From Pseudomonadota bacterium (GTDB taxonomy: Bacteria > Pseudomonadota > Gammaproteobacteria > Burkholderiales > Burkholderiaceae_D), in the NCBI GenBank assembly GCA_021821365.1, contig JAKACN010000008.1, positions 1 through 48,799 of the forward strand: DNA of 48,799 nucleotides. Reading direction: 5' to 3'. The position numbers and the translations under genes were made by a program. Shown here piece by piece: positions 17,407-26,821 of the stretch. How positions within the stretch are numbered: the stretch's first letter is position 1; the number at the start of each line of letters is the position of its first letter. The notes under the pieces were generated by a model that saw nothing but the letters and a program-made list of their open reading frames with translations, was not told where the DNA came from and searched no databases.

Positions 17407-17444
17407 GGGGCCGTTTCAGAATTCGGAAAATAAAGCGCGTTAAG
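17407..17444. repeat. 38-bp terminal inverted repeat of a Tn3-family (Tn21/Tn501 type) transposon
   Basis: The sequence begins GGGG, contains CAGAATTCGGAAAATAAAG and ends TTAAG, the layout of mer-transposon terminal repeats of the Tn21/Tn501 group, and is 38 bases long as expected. It abuts merR, as at the mer end of those transposons. The matching repeat and the tnpA/tnpR genes are absent from the window, so this end is orphaned. Confidence 0.87.
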
Positions 17445-17895
17445 GCGTAGTCATCCCGTGACCACCCTGCACCGACACCGCAAGGTTCGTTCCGTCTTGC
17501 AGCGACGCAATCAGTGGGCAGGAAACGTTCCCCTTTCGCGCATGGCAGGCACACACCAGTTCAGACAACACGGCCTCCATGCGCGCCAAGTCAGCCATTT
17601 TTTCGCGCACGTCCTTGAGCTTGTGCTCCGCCAGACTGCTGGCTTCCTCGCAATGGGTGCCATCCTCCAGTCGCAGTAGCTCGGCGATTTCATCCAGACT
17701 GAAACCCAGCCGCTGGGATGATTTCACGAACCGCACTCGCGTTACATCCGCCTCGCCATAGCGACGGATGCTGCCATAGGGCTTGTCCGGCTCCGGCAAC
17801 AAGCCCTTGCGTTGGTAGAACCGGATGGTCTCCACATTGACCCCGGCCGCCTTGGCGAATACGCCGATAGTCAGATTCTCCAAATTGTTTTCCAT
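17440..17895 (-). CDS. merR: Mercury-responsive transcriptional regulator
   Basis: MerR binds the merT promoter as a repressor without Hg(II) and as an activator with it. The 151-residue protein has an N-terminal winged helix-turn-helix ([26 protein letters not shown]), a long dimerisation helix, and the three mercury ligands Cys82, Cys117 and Cys126 at the canonical positions. The final residues (about 133 on) differ from the 144-residue Tn501 type, and the stop codon lies inside the transposon inverted repeat. It is divergent from merT and shares one operator with it. Confidence 0.97.
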   Translation of the reverse strand: MENNLENLTIGVFAKAAGVNVETIRFYQRKGLLPEPDKPYGSIRRYGEADVTRVRFVKSSQRLGFSLDEIAELLRLEDGTHCEEASSLAEHKLKDVREKMADLARMEAVLSELVCACHARKGNVSCPLIASLQDGTNLAVSVQGGHGMTTP

Positions 17896-17900
17896 ATCGC

Positions 17901-17931
17901 TTGACTCCGTACATAACTACGGAAGTAAGAT
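17901..17931 (+). promoter_or_regulatory. merT promoter with MerR operator
   Basis: TTGACT (17901-17906) and TAAGAT (17926-17931) are separated by the 19-base spacer characteristic of MerR-controlled promoters, with a dyad CCGTA-CATAAC-TACGG between them. The over-long spacer is what MerR-Hg(II) untwists to activate transcription. The same DNA lies just upstream of merR and allows autoregulation. Confidence 0.93.
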
Positions 17932-17966
17932 TACACTATCCAATTCAGATTTGAAAGGACACGCGT

Positions 17967-18317
17967 ATGTCTGAACCACAAAACGGGCGCGGGGCGCTCT
18001 TCACCGGAGGGCTAGCCGCCATTCTTGCCTCGGCCTGCTGCCTCGGGCCGCTGGTTCTGATTACCCTGGGGTTCAGCGGCGCTTGGATCGGCAACTTGAC
18101 GGTGCTGGAACCCTATCGGCCCATCTTCATCGGCGTGGCGCTGGTGGCGCTTTTCTTCGCCTGGCGGCGCATCTACCGGCAAGCAGCCGCCTGCAAGCCC
18201 GGGGAAGTGTGTGCGATTCCCCAAGTGCGGGCTACTTACAAGCTCATTTTCTGGGTCGTAGCCGCGCTGGTTCTGGTCGCGCTCGGATTTCCCTACGTCG
18301 TGCCATTTTTCTATTGA
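17967..18317 (+). CDS. merT: Mercuric ion transport protein MerT
   Basis: MerT brings Hg(II) across the inner membrane to MerA. The 116-residue protein has three helices, the first with the vicinal cysteines Cys24-Cys25 (ASACCLGPL) and the cytoplasmic loop pair Cys76 and Cys82 (ACKPGEVCAI). It follows the MerR-controlled promoter and precedes merP by 15 bases. No merC or merF is present, so MerT is the only importer seen. Confidence 0.97.
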   Translation: MSEPQNGRGALFTGGLAAILASACCLGPLVLITLGFSGAWIGNLTVLEPYRPIFIGVALVALFFAWRRIYRQAAACKPGEVCAIPQVRATYKLIFWVVAALVLVALGFPYVVPFFY

Positions 18318-18332
18318 TCACAGGAGTTTGCC

Positions 18333-18608
18333 ATGAAAAAACTGTTTGCCTCCCTCGTCCTCGCTGCCGTTGTTGCACCCGTGTGGGCCGCCACCCAGAC
18401 CGTCACGCTGTCCGTACCCGGCATGACCTGCTCCACCTGCCCGATCACCGTCAAGATGGCGATTTCCAAGGTCGAAGGCGTCGGCAAAGTTGACGTGACC
18501 TTCGAGCCACGCGAAGCGGTTGTCACCTTCGATGATGCCAAGACCAGCGTGCAGAAGCTGACCAAGGCAACCGGAGACGCGGGCTATCCATCCAGCGTCA
18601 AGCAGTAA
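18333..18608 (+). CDS. merP: Periplasmic mercury-binding protein MerP
   Basis: MerP scavenges Hg(II) in the periplasm and hands it to MerT. The 91-residue precursor has a signal peptide ending near VWAA (residue 20) and a heavy-metal-associated domain with GMTCSTC (Cys33, Cys36). All family features are intact. About 70 bases separate it from merA. Confidence 0.97.
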   Translation: MKKLFASLVLAAVVAPVWAATQTVTLSVPGMTCSTCPITVKMAISKVEGVGKVDVTFEPREAVVTFDDAKTSVQKLTKATGDAGYPSSVKQ

Positions 18609-18667
18609 GTCACTGAAAACGGCACCGCAGCACATCTGACGCCATTGCCTGGTGCCACAAACGATAA

Positions 18668-20365
<1,698 letters not shown>

Positions 20366-20382
20366 GAAAAAGGAGGTGTTCA

Positions 20383-20769
20383 TTGAACGCCTATACGGCA
20401 TCCCGACTGGCCCTTGATGCCGGGGTGAGCGTGCATATCGTGCGCGACTATCGGCTGCGCGGATTGCTGCGGCCGGTGGCGTACACACCAGGCGGCTATG
20501 GCCTGTTCGATGACGCCGCCTTGCAACGGCTGTGCTTCGTGAGGGCCGCCTTCGAAGCGGGCATCGGCCTGGATGCGCTGGCGTGGTTGTGCCGGGCGCT
20601 AGATGCTGCGGACGGCGATGAAGCGGCCGCGCAACTTGCCGAGCTGCGCCAGTTCGTCGAACGTCGGCGCGAGGCGTTGGCCGATCTGGAAGTGCAGTTG
20701 GTCACCCTGCCGACCGAGTCGGCGCAGCACGAGAGACTATTGGGCAAGATATTATCTCCGTTTCCGTAG
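20383..20769 (+). CDS. merD: MerD co-regulator with foreign C-terminus (3' end truncated by rearrangement)
   Basis: MerD is a MerR-like protein that down-regulates the mer operon. The start is a TTG with AGGAGG upstream, giving [23 protein letters not shown], a helix-turn-helix region as in Tn21/Tn501 MerD, and 128 residues. Up to about residue 116 (TESAQHE) the sequence follows the family; the last twelve residues ([11 protein letters not shown]) replace the normal end. The breakpoint near base 20731 marks where the captured mer transposon stops; merE, normally next, is absent. Function may be retained because the DNA-binding part is whole. Confidence 0.88.
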   Translation: MNAYTASRLALDAGVSVHIVRDYRLRGLLRPVAYTPGGYGLFDDAALQRLCFVRAAFEAGIGLDALAWLCRALDAADGDEAAAQLAELRQFVERRREALADLEVQLVTLPTESAQHERLLGKILSPFP

Positions 20770-20877
20770 CTTGCGCCATTCTATGAATATTGGAGAAGAG
20801 GGAGAAACCAATGACTGCTTTAGGGTTGCGGCTCGACTGACCGCTTCAGGCCGAACCCGGCCATTGGCATGATTGGG

Positions 20878-20921
20878 GCAAACTAGATTTGCCCTGACAT
20901 ATGCCGTCAGGTCAAGTTTGC
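20878..20921 (-). repeat. Nested stem-loop downstream of the recombinase operon
   Basis: GCAAAC and GTTTGC form outer arms, and CCTGAC/GTCAGG (20893-20898, 20906-20911) form an inner stem with loop ATATGCC. It lies ten bases beyond the stop of the last recombinase-operon gene and could end that transcript or protect its 3' end, although no T run follows. The rest of 20770-20930 has no gene; it is the junction between the mer fragment and the recombinase module. Confidence 0.5.
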
Positions 20922-20930
20922 TAGTACAGC

Positions 20931-21350
20931 TTAGCGCCGCAGCGGTCGTGGGGGAGGCAGTAGTTCATCTATTCGCGCCTGCAAATGTGCGTTCTGCTCC
21001 ATTAGCTCAATCACCTGTCGATGCGCGCTGAGAAGTTGCGACTGAGCGTAGTCCCGCTGAGCTTCCACGCTTTTGAGTTTAGTCGCAACATCTTCACGAG
21101 CCTTCTTATTCCGGTCTCGTCTCTTCTTCTGCTCCGTGGCTTCGTAGCCGTTTAGTTCGACCCAAGCCTGTATTTCTCGAATTAAGGCAGGATAGCGAGC
21201 CTTCCTTAGTGCAGTGGGGTCGGTGCCAGCTTCTTTCGCAACGTTGTTTTGACTGACAGGGGTACCCGAGGGTAGAACATTCGGCCTGTCTTCTTTTAAG
21301 CGCTCAAATGCTGCACGAAAGCGCTCTTCGGCGGTTTCATTCTGTGACAT
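20931..21350 (-). CDS. Small coiled-coil accessory protein of the recombinase operon
   Basis: A 139-residue protein with an N-terminal helical region that looks like a DNA-binding head (VSQNNVAKEAGTDPTALRKARYPALI) and a long Lys/Glu-rich coiled coil (about residues 75-130), ending in a Pro/Arg tail. Its start overlaps the preceding recombinase gene by 14 bases. Position and architecture resemble TnpC of Tn554-type transposons and GmtX-type accessory proteins, but I cannot confirm homology by eye. It probably assists recombinase binding or directionality. Confidence 0.7.
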   Translation of the reverse strand: MSQNETAEERFRAAFERLKEDRPNVLPSGTPVSQNNVAKEAGTDPTALRKARYPALIREIQAWVELNGYEATEQKKRRDRNKKAREDVATKLKSVEAQRDYAQSQLLSAHRQVIELMEQNAHLQARIDELLPPPRPLRR

Positions 21351-23391
21351 CTAAAAATCTCCTTAGGCCATCAGCCTCGGCGTGCAACGCACGCTCCCGA
21401 GGGCTATGTGCTTGAGCCTCGGCTATCCTTCGCTCAACGTGACCCAACTGCCGCTCTACTGATGGCCGTTTCGACTTATCGAATATGGCATCACGACAGG
21501 GCTTGTCGCCGTCCCCGCCGGCACAGCGAGCGATAGATTCAATCCCGCCGTAATCGCAATGCCCGATTTTCGTGCAACCGCCCAATCGGGTTTCTCGAAA
21601 CGCGACTTCGCCTCGTTTCCCGGCCTTGACCAGTTTTTTAAAATCTTTCACCTCAATCAAATTCACAATCTCCTGCTTCCGATGTTTACCAATCGGTGAG
21701 ATATATCGGTCGTTCACCAACGTCTCCATTTGTTTGGCGAGCACTTCATACCGAGCGGTGACGCTGATTGCCTCAAACTCTTCATTGAACCGCAGGCGAC
21801 TGTGATTACGACCGTAGTACGAGGTTTGAAATAGCGTCAGGTGCTTCATGATTACTTGGATTGAACTGTCGCTCATGACACCGCTAGCAAACATGTTGAC
21901 GCCGCCAGTACGCCGGAGTTGATGCAGGGCCAAGGGCCAAACACTTCCAACCTTGAACGCGCCGCCCTTATCAAGATTCGGGGTGAACATGCGCGCCTTG
22001 GTTAAGTCTTCTTCAGTAATTCTAAGGATTTGGGTATCGAAGACTCGCGGAAAGCGTGTCATAAACGCACCATAGGACATCACCTTAATTCCGATTGAAT
22101 AATCCTTGTCCCATGGTTTGGAGGCCCATGGCTCGAACCCGGCATGGAGTAGCAACGGGTTAAGCTTATCGTAGTCGGTACATCCAAGCGATGGGTTAGC
22201 CGCCGCGCATCGCATCCGAAGGCGAGCCACGATGGAAGCTGCTTCTACCGCCACGTTCACGCTCGGACTGGCCGGCCACCTCGCATCGCTGTCCGGGTCG
22301 GTTTTCGTTGTTTCACCGCGAATGATAGCAATCTTGCCAATAACTGGCACTTCGTCCCAGATAAGACAGTCCGTCCGGAGACTGGCCGCCTCCTCCTTTC
22401 GCTGCAACGTGAAGTTCGCAATATAGATGACGGCGGTCGTCTGTATCAGGTTCAAATACAACGAGAACGATTTTATGTCAATCTTTCCGCTTGGGGATAG
22501 CGCCCACTTTCGAAGAAGTTCGAGAATGCCAAACTCCTGGGCTTTTTCCTCGAACCGGCCGTAATTAATCTTGTTCGTGCGCCGCCCACGATTTTGCTTT
22601 GCGCCAAACGGAAGCAACGTCGCTCCGCCTTTCTTCCCAGTGGTTATCGCTTTCTCGAGCGAGCCAAAATTGTGGGCGTACGCATCCACGCAGAAGTTAA
22701 AACAGTCTGTGACCTGCTGCTTACACTCTAAAAAATCATCGAGGCACTCGCGCAACCGCGTGGCCTGGTAGGTCCAGATACGAGGCGGAATGTATGCTGT
22801 CTGCTCGCTGCCATCTTCGCTAGCATTTTCCGCGAAGGCTTTGACCAACCGAGACAAGCCTTGGTCGTCGAGTACCGCCAAACCAATGACACCCTTATCT
22901 CGTTGCAGGCGGTCCAGGTTCGTAAGGAGGGTCGTCCTGTCTTGACTGTTGGTAATTAAAAAAGATATCTGCTCGATAACCTTGGGAAAGCGCCCCAACT
23001 CATGAGCTACGATGCCTTCCTTATCGCAGAGAACCAACACCCGGCGCAACAGGTTAAAGTTGCCTCGCAAATAATTCCAGGAACGTGGACCTTGTGTTCC
23101 CCATATCATCCAGGTAGCTAGGAGTCTGAGGACGGACTGGTTCTCCTGACCTAAGACGGGCGCACTGGCGCCATGTCTGCCGCCCGCGAAGTCAAGTTTA
23201 AAAGTTGTACCCGCCCAAGCAGAAAAGTCCCAATGGTCGCCGTCCCAGCGTGAGAGGGCATTTCCTTGAGCATCTTCGCTAACGACCCAATCGTTCGGGG
23301 GTGGCCAGGAAGGCGGCCTATAGCTGCCGCAATCCGCCCCGACCGGGGCGTCCTTCACTTTGAATGCAAGCTGCATCACAGGTACGTTCAC
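21337..23391 (-). CDS. Large tyrosine recombinase-like protein with C-terminal Cys cluster (third of trio)
   Basis: A 684-residue protein whose C-terminal half keeps a plausible tyrosine-recombinase set: Arg331 (TLQRKEEAASL), His490-x-x-Arg493 (LHQLRRTGGVN), His517 (IMKHLT) and Tyr525 or Tyr526 (TSYYGRN). After the catalytic region come four cysteines (606, 612, 623, 632) that could bind zinc. The N-terminal 300 residues are unlike standard integrase core-binding domains. The GTG start overlaps the stop of the upstream gene as GTGA, so the two are co-translated. It may be one of the two catalytically competent recombinases. Confidence 0.8.
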   Translation of the reverse strand: MNVPVMQLAFKVKDAPVGADCGSYRPPSWPPPNDWVVSEDAQGNALSRWDGDHWDFSAWAGTTFKLDFAGGRHGASAPVLGQENQSVLRLLATWMIWGTQGPRSWNYLRGNFNLLRRVLVLCDKEGIVAHELGRFPKVIEQISFLITNSQDRTTLLTNLDRLQRDKGVIGLAVLDDQGLSRLVKAFAENASEDGSEQTAYIPPRIWTYQATRLRECLDDFLECKQQVTDCFNFCVDAYAHNFGSLEKAITTGKKGGATLLPFGAKQNRGRRTNKINYGRFEEKAQEFGILELLRKWALSPSGKIDIKSFSLYLNLIQTTAVIYIANFTLQRKEEAASLRTDCLIWDEVPVIGKIAIIRGETTKTDPDSDARWPASPSVNVAVEAASIVARLRMRCAAANPSLGCTDYDKLNPLLLHAGFEPWASKPWDKDYSIGIKVMSYGAFMTRFPRVFDTQILRITEEDLTKARMFTPNLDKGGAFKVGSVWPLALHQLRRTGGVNMFASGVMSDSSIQVIMKHLTLFQTSYYGRNHSRLRFNEEFEAISVTARYEVLAKQMETLVNDRYISPIGKHRKQEIVNLIEVKDFKKLVKAGKRGEVAFRETRLGGCTKIGHCDYGGIESIARCAGGDGDKPCRDAIFDKSKRPSVERQLGHVERRIAEAQAHSPRERALHAEADGLRRFLDVTE

Positions 23392-25067
23392 TGACCGCCC
23401 TCCAAGGCATCAATTTCAACATAGAAATCTGGGTGGTATTCACCTTCAGAAATCAGGGTCATAGCCTCCTGGACCCATTCGCGGCGGAGTTCGCTTGATT
23501 CCTCATACCAGCGGAGCTTGCTTTGGATGCGGTCAATGGCAAGCTTCGCTGGCGGAACGTCTAGTTCGGATAGCGGAAGCCGCGCCCTACTCAATTCGAT
23601 TGTTTTCAGGTGCATAAATGAGGACAGCGCCCATAGGTGGTCGAGCGAATCCACATCGCGGTGACTCTCACACCAAAGGCAGCCAGTGGGCTTTACGCAG
23701 TCCGGCCTTGGTGCCTCCAGAGGAGTGTCGGGAAGCTCCGATGGCGCACCAGAGCACCCGCCAGGTGCAACGGACTGAGTGTGGTTTTGGCTTGGGTCGA
23801 CCTTAATCCAAAACCGAGCGGCTTCCACGGTGGCCCGTTGAAGACTGGGCCTATCATAAACAGATAGCAGCGTCGCCTTGGCGTGTTGGGCAAATTCCGC
23901 CGTAAGGTCGGGGTCGGCAGATTGCCGGAGCAACCAGTTCACCCGGGTATTGCGGAGGGTCCTGGGCGGTATGTAAGGAGTATCCAGTTGCTGGCACAGC
24001 CGACGCACGCGTTCGTTTGCAAATCTGACCTGTTGCCTCGAGCCGCGCCGGCCGATGAACGGAAAAAGCAGCGTAGACGTTTCGAATAGGCTACGTCGCC
24101 ATCCGAGATACCGCTCGAAATGCGGTTTATAGTCCTTGAATATCTCGAACAGGACAGCGCCACCTCGCCGATTCTTATAATCTTTGACATGATATCCATC
24201 GAGATGGCTGACATAGAAAAAATGTCGGAGTTCAAGGTGGATGACCTGTGTAACGTTTATACCAGTCTGGGCGATAAACATTAACATCTCGGCCTCAATG
24301 CGAACGTTCGCAAGAGCATACCGTTGCGAGAGTGCACTCTCTTCGATATCTCGAGATTTTGAGTCTAAGGCACCCCGCTCCCAAACGAGTTCGTTTCCAC
24401 CCCTAAGTGCGACGCGAATTGGGAAGACGCCCTTCAGCATCACGTCCAAGGTTAGTCCATCGCAAACATCCTGTAGCAAGTGCCCGAACCTGAAAGTGTC
24501 GGCCAGACTTTGCTTCTCAGCTTGAACGCCGCCCGCAGTCTTGCGCTGCGGGCGCCAGTAGAGCCGTGTGAGCTCCACGATACTCGTGCTTCTCTCAAGC
24601 ATGCGGTCTATCAGTGTTCCGACCTGCGCAGCATAGCTCCAAGCTGTCCGCATGGTAAGTGGGGCATCGAAACGACCAGTCCGCTTGCTTGAGGTGCGAG
24701 TGCGCTGATGCAGCCAATCAGCCCAAGCGCAATAGGTATCTGTAATATCGTTTACGGTCAACAGATGTCCAGTACGGTCTGCGAATGCAAATAACTGTCT
24801 TACAAGCCGCACGTAATGTTTGGCGGAATCACGGCAGTTGCCACCATCGAGCGAAGCAGCTACTTCCGCGTGAAGTCCGATGACGAGCTCCAACCTCTCC
24901 AGTTGAAGCTTGCCTAGCTTCCCGTCAGCTATCAATTTGCTAACCAGACGAATATCTGCGCTGGCACCGCCGGCATAAAGCAGAACCTTAAGGTCCCACG
25001 GGGTCTCATGCGGCCCATAATGCACCTCTGGGAAGGTCAAATCAGGCACAGTCATACCATCACGCAT
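23388..25067 (-). CDS. Tyrosine recombinase-like protein with degenerate active site (second of trio)
   Basis: The 559-residue chain chosen here starts MRDGMTVPDLTFPE; the frame stays open to 25205, but that extension lies inside the upstream recombinase gene. The catalytic region is recognisable: AQTGINVTQVIHLEL stands where box I has Arg (here Asn271), box II reads Arg372-N-T-Arg375 instead of HxxR, then His395 and Tyr404 (SVYDRP). A Cys/His group follows (CLWCESH). Loss of the first Arg and the box II His suggests weak or no cleavage activity, perhaps an architectural partner of the two better conserved recombinases. Overlaps on both sides show strict co-expression. Confidence 0.78.
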   Translation of the reverse strand: MRDGMTVPDLTFPEVHYGPHETPWDLKVLLYAGGASADIRLVSKLIADGKLGKLQLERLELVIGLHAEVAASLDGGNCRDSAKHYVRLVRQLFAFADRTGHLLTVNDITDTYCAWADWLHQRTRTSSKRTGRFDAPLTMRTAWSYAAQVGTLIDRMLERSTSIVELTRLYWRPQRKTAGGVQAEKQSLADTFRFGHLLQDVCDGLTLDVMLKGVFPIRVALRGGNELVWERGALDSKSRDIEESALSQRYALANVRIEAEMLMFIAQTGINVTQVIHLELRHFFYVSHLDGYHVKDYKNRRGGAVLFEIFKDYKPHFERYLGWRRSLFETSTLLFPFIGRRGSRQQVRFANERVRRLCQQLDTPYIPPRTLRNTRVNWLLRQSADPDLTAEFAQHAKATLLSVYDRPSLQRATVEAARFWIKVDPSQNHTQSVAPGGCSGAPSELPDTPLEAPRPDCVKPTGCLWCESHRDVDSLDHLWALSSFMHLKTIELSRARLPLSELDVPPAKLAIDRIQSKLRWYEESSELRREWVQEAMTLISEGEYHPDFYVEIDALEGGQ

Positions 25068-26337
25068 CGACTTTATTCCAGTTCCGCTCGCGCAGCCCTG
25101 TGAAGGCGCTATTGAATTCGGACGCGAAGTGCGCTTTCGCTCTGGTATTCTCCACAAAGTGGATGTAACCCAGCGTAGTCTTCTCGTCCTTATGAAGCAT
25201 TGCATCCCTCACGACCCTGATGGCGTCGGCCCTGCCTCCGGCATCTAAAAGGAGCGTCATCAGCCAGGTGCCAAAAGTTGCGCGGGTTTGGTGGAACCTG
25301 AACCGCTGGACAAACTTTAGGCCCGCGCCCAGAGCACGCTTGCGCATCTCGTGCACCAAACGGTTCGTGGTTTCCACTGTATAGGGCCCGCCGCTTCGGG
25401 TGAGGAAGAGCAGACCTTTTTCGTCTGGATTTGCTTTTGCTGCTCGCAGGAGACGCTGGGTGGAAAATGCGTAGCGTTTCAGCTCGGTGAGTACATCTCT
25501 CGGGACCATAAGCTCACCTGTCACGGAAAACTTTGTAGCGATGCCGGTACCAGGTCCAACAGGGAGAAGAAACACGCCCGGCGTTAAAGGGTCCTCCCGA
25601 GCTGTGTTTAACGAGGCTACAGTCAACGTGGTGATAGTACCGATGCGGGCACCCGTAAAAAATCCAATGCTGAGCATCAGATGAAGTTCTTCCACCGCGT
25701 GTTCCGCCGTATAGCGCAGCAACTCGGTCATATGTTCGGCGCGCAGGGGTAACAGGCCATCTTCCAGCACTGCACCGACTCGGGTCTTATTCGGGATACT
25801 CAAGTCGCTACTTAGGCGAACCATTGTTCGCTTAAATCCGGCGGAGTCAAAGAAAGGAATGGCGGCGAGCCTGTCGGTCCACATAGGCTTATGTATGCCC
25901 ACGAGCCCCTTATTGTCAGCGAAACGATAAAACTGAATGACCGCTGCCATACAGTTTGTGGTAGTGCTGCCTTGGAGCTCCCCACTTTGACGCTCGTCGA
26001 TAAGCTGCTTTCTAAACTTTCGCAGCGCCTGCTCTTCCCTTCTCATAGGGAAATGGCGCCAGTCCAAGCGATTGAATTCCAGAAAATTGGCGTAGCGCAG
26101 AAGGTGCTTCATGGTCCGCTTGACGGTTTCAATGTCAACCTTCGCACTAGCGGCCCGTTCGAGAGCCCAGACGTTCGCCTCGGGCCAACCACTTCCGTCA
26201 TCCCAAAAGATTTGCGGCAGTTGTTCGAGCTGCCTTCTGCCGTCCTTTATCCAGGCAGGCTCATTAGCGCCGGCCAACGCCGCCGTGAAGAAGGTGTACG
26301 AGATGTATTCAAGCCGAGCCATGTTATCGCCGGCCAT
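25060..26337 (-). CDS. Tyrosine recombinase/integrase with complete active site (first of trio)
   Basis: A 425-residue integrase with an N-terminal SAM-like core-binding domain (about residues 60-150) and a catalytic domain with Arg231 (FTGARIGTI), a probable strand Lys269, His349-x-x-Arg352 (FHQTRATFG), His382 and nucleophile Tyr391 (TTLGYIHF). All expected residues are present. It is the best candidate for the enzyme that cuts the ychF site. The start overlaps the upstream primase-like gene by 14 bases; an internal ATG at 26322 is also possible. Confidence 0.9.
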   Translation of the reverse strand: MAGDNMARLEYISYTFFTAALAGANEPAWIKDGRRQLEQLPQIFWDDGSGWPEANVWALERAASAKVDIETVKRTMKHLLRYANFLEFNRLDWRHFPMRREEQALRKFRKQLIDERQSGELQGSTTTNCMAAVIQFYRFADNKGLVGIHKPMWTDRLAAIPFFDSAGFKRTMVRLSSDLSIPNKTRVGAVLEDGLLPLRAEHMTELLRYTAEHAVEELHLMLSIGFFTGARIGTITTLTVASLNTAREDPLTPGVFLLPVGPGTGIATKFSVTGELMVPRDVLTELKRYAFSTQRLLRAAKANPDEKGLLFLTRSGGPYTVETTNRLVHEMRKRALGAGLKFVQRFRFHQTRATFGTWLMTLLLDAGGRADAIRVVRDAMLHKDEKTTLGYIHFVENTRAKAHFASEFNSAFTGLRERNWNKVDA

Positions 26338-26686
26338 GCGGCGGTATGGTTCCCCCGGCCGCTACCGAGGGACCAGCAGGTGTACTGGAGAGCACACTAC
26401 GCAACAACTGGACGGCGTTCTTAAAATCCAGTTTAAATAAGTGCATAGTGAGGTCGACAGCCCCGCCACCGCCTTTTTCCCTTCGCGTATCCCAAAACTT
26501 CGGGCCAGTGACCAAAAGCTCACACTCAGCCCCGTTGGCATTTACGTGGTATCGCAGGGTATCTTTGGCTTTGATGGGGATGAACGAGACATCCCGCTTG
26601 GCATAGCAACCAAGCTTTTCCAGGACGTGCAGAACATCCAGCCTCCGCCACTGTTCCAGCGTCAAATCGTCCACCAATTTTGGCAT
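26324..26686 (-). CDS. Small CHC2/primase-like protein, first gene of the recombinase operon
   Basis: A 120-residue protein starting MPKLVDDLTLEQWRRLDVLH, with GGAGG about seven bases upstream. The central part (DVLHVLEKLGCYAKRD, YHVNANGAECELLVTGPKFWDTRREKGGGGAVDLTMHL) resembles the N-terminal domain of plasmid-type DNA primases that carry a CHC2 zinc finger and a GGGGAVDL-like loop, but the zinc cysteines and the whole catalytic Toprim part are missing. It may be a stand-alone single-stranded-DNA or end-binding factor. Similarity is by eye only. It is translationally coupled to the first recombinase. Confidence 0.72.
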   Translation of the reverse strand: MPKLVDDLTLEQWRRLDVLHVLEKLGCYAKRDVSFIPIKAKDTLRYHVNANGAECELLVTGPKFWDTRREKGGGGAVDLTMHLFKLDFKNAVQLLRSVLSSTPAGPSVAAGGTIPPHGRR

Positions 26687-26718
26687 ACGCCCCTCCCTCA
26701 CTGTTCTGCGGGGGAGGG

Positions 26719-26767
26719 GGGCCCTGCGGGCCCGGCTACTCGTCTTTTAAAAAAGACTTGGCTACTC
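26719..26767 (-). promoter_or_regulatory. Repeat-dense leader of the recombinase operon
   Basis: From left to right: GGGCCC-TGC-GGGCCC (26719-26733), then GGCTACTC (26734-26741), palindrome GTCTTTT-AA-AAAAGAC (26742-26757) and GGCTACTC again (26760-26767). A palindrome between direct repeats, just upstream of the first gene, suggests an operator or attenuator for the recombinase operon, or accessory recombination sites. Confidence 0.55.
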
Positions 26768-26778
26768 AACCCCGCGCC

Positions 26779-26814
26779 ATGTCCATAGTGCAATGATTCC
26801 GGGGTGCATGTCAA
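26779..26814 (-). promoter_or_regulatory. Right subterminal repeat overlapping a possible recombinase-operon promoter
   Basis: On the minus strand: TTGACA (26814-26809), a perfect sigma-70 -35 hexamer; ACATGCACCCCGGA (26811-26798), matching the left end at 13 of 14 bases; and TATGGACAT (26787-26779). A -10 is less clear (CACTAT at 18 bases). Recombinase bound to its arm sites would cover this promoter, giving autoregulation; that is inferred. Confidence 0.6.
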
Positions 26815-26821
26815 TAGGCAT

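Noticed and set aside
25060..25205. N-terminal extension of the second recombinase to 25205
   Set aside because: It lies wholly inside the 3' part of the first recombinase gene, and the predicted residues look like out-of-frame translation; starts at 25067 or 25055 fit the overlapping operon.
20931..26337. Classification as a RIT (recombinase-in-trio) element
   Set aside because: RIT recombinases are about 300-420 residues each and have no extra genes; here two proteins are much larger and two small genes are part of the operon.
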